Shown here piece by piece: positions 6,641 to 8,834 of a DNA stretch of 8,834 bases. The DNA is taken from contig CAIODK010000153.1 of assembly GCA_903856995.1 (NCBI GenBank), positions 1 to 8,834 of the forward strand. The letters run 5' to 3'. Both the position numbers and the translations under genes were made by a program. Position 1 is the stretch's first letter; every line of letters starts with the position of its first letter. The DNA is from an uncultured Burkholderiales bacterium (GTDB taxonomy: Bacteria > Pseudomonadota > Gammaproteobacteria > Burkholderiales > Burkholderiaceae_C). A model generated the notes under the pieces. That model saw only the letters and a list, made by a program, of their open reading frames with translations. It had not been told where the DNA came from and searched no databases.

Positions 6641-6645
6641 CTGCC

Positions 6646-6674
6646 ATTGTAGGTGGCGCGACTAAGCGCACCAA
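6646..6674 (-). promoter_or_regulatory. Sigma70-type promoter for ppsA
   Basis: The minus strand carries TTGGTG (6674-6669), a 17-nt spacer and TACAAT (6651-6646), which matches the consensus at four of six and five of six positions with ideal spacing. Transcription would start near 6639 and leave a leader of about 100 nt before the ppsA ATG. The spacer and -35 box contain an imperfect inverted repeat (6652-6672). Confidence 0.55.
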
Positions 6675-6718
6675 CCGCCAATCCTGAATTTTGGCCTTAC
6701 CCACTTTGAAAGTTTTTC

Positions 6719-7546
6719 ATGCCTAATCCCAGCGTTTTCTTTGTATCTGACGGCACAGGCATCACAGCAGAAACCTTTGGCAACGCCATCTTGGCTCAAT
6801 TTGAAGTCAAATTCCGCCACATCCGAATCCCCTTTGTCGACTCGGTGGACAAAGCACACCAAGCGGTACGACAAATCATCCATACGGGTGAAATCGAAGG
6901 GCGCAAGCCCATTGTGTTTACTACCTTGGTGAATATGGAGGTTCTGAGCGTGATTCAAGAAGGCTGCCAAGGCAAAAGCATGCTGATGGACATGTTTGGC
7001 ACCTTCGTCAACCCGCTTGAGCAGGAGTTGGGCATCAAGTCCAACCACCGAGTGGGTCGCTTCTCAGACGCCAGCAAAAGCAAGGAATACCACGACCGGA
7101 TTGAAGCCATCAACTTCAGCTTGGCACATGACGATGGCCAACTTAACCGCGACTTAGAGTTATCCGATGTGATTTTGGTGGGCGTGAGCCGAAGCGGTAA
7201 AACCCCGACCAGCTTGTATTTGGCCATGCAACATGGGTTGAAAGCCTCTAACTACCCGCTGATTCCAGAAGATTTTGATCGCCGCCAGCTACCCCCAGCC
7301 CTGATGCCGCACAAAAAGAAAATCTTTGGCCTGACCATCCAGCCCGAGCGACTGAGCGAAATTCGCAATGAGCGCCGCCCAGACTCCAACTACGCCAGCC
7401 TCATGAATTGCCGCCATGAGGTGGCTGAAGCGGAGGCCATGATGCGTCGCGCAGGCATTCGTTGGCTGTCTACCACCAACAAAAGTATCGAAGAGATCGC
7501 AACCACCATCCTGCAGGAAATCAGCCCAGAGCGCTTGATTTACTGA
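6719..7546 (+). CDS. ppsR: PEP synthase regulatory protein (bifunctional kinase/pyrophosphorylase, DUF299)
   Basis: PpsR inactivates PEP synthase by ADP-dependent phosphorylation of a threonine two residues before the catalytic His, and reactivates it by phosphate-dependent dephosphorylation that releases pyrophosphate. The 275-residue product has the family length. It begins with the typical VFFVSDGTGITAETFGNAIL (6-25), contains MDMFGTFVNPLEQELG (90-105), and has the nucleotide-binding P-loop GVSRSGKT at 155-162 followed by PTSLYLA. KIFGLTIQPERLSEIRNERR (201-220) and the SIEEIATTIL stretch near the end are also family-typical. The ATG at 6719 gives the standard N terminus; the Shine-Dalgarno site is poor (GAAAG, 6 nt upstream). 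It is divergent from ppsA, its target, whose T424-C425-H426 site is intact, so function is nearly certain. Confidence 0.97.
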   Translation: MPNPSVFFVSDGTGITAETFGNAILAQFEVKFRHIRIPFVDSVDKAHQAVRQIIHTGEIEGRKPIVFTTLVNMEVLSVIQEGCQGKSMLMDMFGTFVNPLEQELGIKSNHRVGRFSDASKSKEYHDRIEAINFSLAHDDGQLNRDLELSDVILVGVSRSGKTPTSLYLAMQHGLKASNYPLIPEDFDRRQLPPALMPHKKKIFGLTIQPERLSEIRNERRPDSNYASLMNCRHEVAEAEAMMRRAGIRWLSTTNKSIEEIATTILQEISPERLIY

Positions 7547-7566
7547 AGACCTCGCCCACAAGTCGG

Positions 7567-7974
7567 TTAGAGACCGATGGCAGCAATGCCAGCCTTGGCG
7601 ATTTGTGCGTCTTCGGTCGATTTGACACCGCTCACACCCACAGCGCCAATGCATTGGCCATCCTTGATGATGGGCACGCCGCCTTCGAGCATGCCTTTGA
7701 TCTCAGGCGCACTCAGAAAAGACATGCGACCTGCGTTGATGACATCTTCGTAAATCTTGCTCTCGCGACGGCCCAGCGCAGCGGTGTGCGCCTTGGCTGG
7801 GGCAATGTGTGAAGAGACAGGTGCAGCACCGTCCAAACGCTGCAACGCCAACAGGTGTCCGCCGTCGTCCACGATAGCGATGGTCACAGCCCAGTTGTTC
7901 TTCAAAGCCTCCGCTTCAGCAGCAGCAGCAATGGCTTTGACGTCGACAGATTCGAGAAAGTGCTTGGTTTTCAT
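7567..7974 (-). CDS. GlcG/HbpS-family protein (haem-binding-like, DUF336)
   Basis: This belongs to the small GlcG/HbpS domain family. Members bind haem or act in haem degradation, redox sensing or glycolate and aromatic pathways, so the exact role here is unknown. The 135-residue product is a single complete domain. Family stretches are VTIAIVDDGGHLLALQRLDG (30-49), KAHTAALGR (61-69) and the C-terminal GGVPIIKDGQCIGAVGVSG (98-116) with TEDAQIAKAGI (120-130). The open frame continues 46 codons upstream to an ATG at 8112, but that part has no family likeness and would run through the yccA promoter, so the ATG at 7974 is preferred despite a weak ribosome binding site. No signal peptide is seen from this start. 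It converges with ppsR (20-nt gap) and diverges from yccA. Confidence 0.88.
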   Translation of the reverse strand: MKTKHFLESVDVKAIAAAAEAEALKNNWAVTIAIVDDGGHLLALQRLDGAAPVSSHIAPAKAHTAALGRRESKIYEDVINAGRMSFLSAPEIKGMLEGGVPIIKDGQCIGAVGVSGVKSTEDAQIAKAGIAAIGL

Positions 7975-8086
7975 AAAGATCAAAATTAAAGAGTCATAAA
8001 ACGACAAGCATACTGACTCTAGCCACCCCACTGCCTCACTCAAACGCAAAAGAATCCTCACTAAAAGTAAGCGATAGCCCCCAGCC

Positions 8087-8114
8087 CTTGAAACCTTTAG
8101 AATTCGCCCCATCT
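8087..8114 (+). promoter_or_regulatory. Sigma32 (heat-shock) type promoter upstream of yccA
   Basis: The plus strand reads CTTGAAA (8087-8093), 13 nt, then CCCCATCT (8107-8114). This matches the RpoH consensus (CTTGAAA, 11-16 nt, CCCCATnT) almost base for base. The start of transcription would fall near 8119-8121, about 25 nt before the ATG at 8146, leaving room for the GGAG ribosome binding site. A weaker TAGAAT at 8097-8102 lies between the two boxes and could serve sigma70, but it lacks a good -35. The rest of the 171-nt gap between the divergent genes is AT-rich near 7975-8000 and shows no other strong site. Confidence 0.68.
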
Positions 8115-8145
8115 GAATAGTCAGGTTTTATCTGGAGAACTACAC

Positions 8146-8832
8146 ATGAATGACAACATTCAATCGGTTGACTACTACGTCTTACCCACTGCCGAACGTA
8201 ACCGCGTGGTGCGCAACACTTATTGGCTGCTTGCAGTCAGCATGCTGCCCACGGTGCTGGGTGCTTGGGTGGGTGTCGCCACTGGCATCAGCTACGCCCT
8301 GTCTGGCGTGATGGGCATGATCTTGATGTTGGCGGGCGCCTTCGGCTTCATCTACGCTATCGAGCGAACCAAAGAGACGGCCACTGGCGTGTATGTGCTG
8401 CTGGGCTTCACGTTTTTCATGGGTTTGATGCTCTCGCGCATGATTGCCATGGTCTTGGGTTTCAAAAACGGCGCTGAATTGGTGATGACCGCATTCGGCG
8501 GCACCGCAGGCGTGTTCTTTGTGATGGCCAGCTTGGCCTCTGTCATCAAGCGCGACTTGTCGGGTATGGGCAAATGGCTCATGGTCGGCGCCGTGGTTCT
8601 GATGGTGGGCAGCATCATCAACGTGTTCGTCGGTTCATCCGCCGGCATGATGGTGATTTCTATGTTGTCTATGGCCATTTTCAGCGCCTTCATGCTGTAT
8701 GACCTGAAGCAAGTGATGGACGGCGGCGAAACCAACTACATCAGCGCCACGCTGACTTTGTACTTGGACGTCATCAATGTGTTCCAAAGTCTGTTGGCTT
8801 TGCTGGGCATCTTTGGCGGCGAACGCGACTAA
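8146..8832 (+). CDS. yccA: Bax inhibitor-1 family inner-membrane protein, YccA type
   Basis: YccA proteins are seven-helix inner-membrane proteins; in E. coli YccA is a substrate and modulator of the FtsH protease and protects a jammed SecY translocon. The 228-residue product has hydrophobic helices at about 25-45, 52-72, 80-103, 112-134, 143-163, 168-186 and 203-222. Recalled E. coli YccA features are kept: VVRNTYWLLA near the N terminus, FGGTAGVFF (117-125), RDLSGMGKWLM (136-146) and GGETNYISATLTLYLD (193-208), ending in a short charged tail. D186 and D208 sit where BI-1 proteins such as B. subtilis YetJ have their pH-sensing aspartate pair. GGAG lies 8 nt before the ATG. The gene is complete, ends 2 nt before the window edge, and has a sigma32-like promoter. 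Confidence 0.93.
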   Translation: MNDNIQSVDYYVLPTAERNRVVRNTYWLLAVSMLPTVLGAWVGVATGISYALSGVMGMILMLAGAFGFIYAIERTKETATGVYVLLGFTFFMGLMLSRMIAMVLGFKNGAELVMTAFGGTAGVFFVMASLASVIKRDLSGMGKWLMVGAVVLMVGSIINVFVGSSAGMMVISMLSMAIFSAFMLYDLKQVMDGGETNYISATLTLYLDVINVFQSLLALLGIFGGERD

Positions 8833-8834
8833 CG

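Noticed and set aside
7563..7577. Small hairpin TCGGT-TAGAG-ACCGA between the convergent ppsR and GlcG-like genes
   Set aside because: Only 5 bp, no U-tract on either strand, and it overlaps the end of the GlcG-like gene; not a convincing terminator.
7975..8112. N-terminal extension of the GlcG-like protein to an ATG at 8112
   Set aside because: The extra 46 residues lack family likeness and a signal peptide, and would run through the yccA promoter region.

Overview
The window reads as a chromosomal core region of a betaproteobacterium. The protein sequences look most like the Comamonadaceae (for example the Limnohabitans/Rhodoferax/Acidovorax group). The evidence is the rpsF-priB-rpsR-rplI-dnaB order, a short PriB, the ppsR/ppsA divergent pair and a YccA-type BI-1 protein. 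Genus assignment is inference. No mobile element, CRISPR array, tRNA or rRNA was seen. Nearly all the sequence is explained by ten genes, all but dnaB complete.

Minus strand, in the direction of transcription: ppsA (PEP synthase, 6541-4151), a small two-helix membrane protein (4141-3884), and a sodium:solute symporter of the ActP/VC_2705 type (3897-1900) form a tight unit with a 9-nt gap and then a 14-nt overlap. It is followed at once by the ribosomal/primosome operon rpsF-priB-rpsR-rplI (1825-391). That operon has its own TATAAT box, a leader hairpin resembling the S6:S18 autoregulatory motif, and a strong intrinsic terminator after rplI. Beyond it lies the 5' end of dnaB, cut by the window edge, with a perfect DnaA box in its upstream region.

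Plus strand: ppsR, the regulatory kinase/pyrophosphorylase of PEP synthase, diverges from ppsA across a 177-nt gap that holds a good sigma70-type promoter for ppsA. It converges on a small GlcG/HbpS-type (haem-binding family) gene on the minus strand. That gene in turn diverges from a YccA-type Bax-inhibitor-1 membrane protein gene, which ends 2 nt before the window end.

How the genes fit together: PpsA converts pyruvate to PEP and PpsR switches it off and on at a Thr two residues before the catalytic His. The co-oriented symporter plausibly supplies a small monocarboxylate to the same gluconeogenic step (inference). The points most worth a second look are a near-consensus sigma32 (heat-shock) promoter directly upstream of yccA, the unfamiliar small membrane protein paired with the symporter, an EF-hand-like loop inside the symporter, and the candidate S6:S18 leader. 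I found no clear sign of a wholly new system; these are modest leads in an otherwise ordinary housekeeping region.
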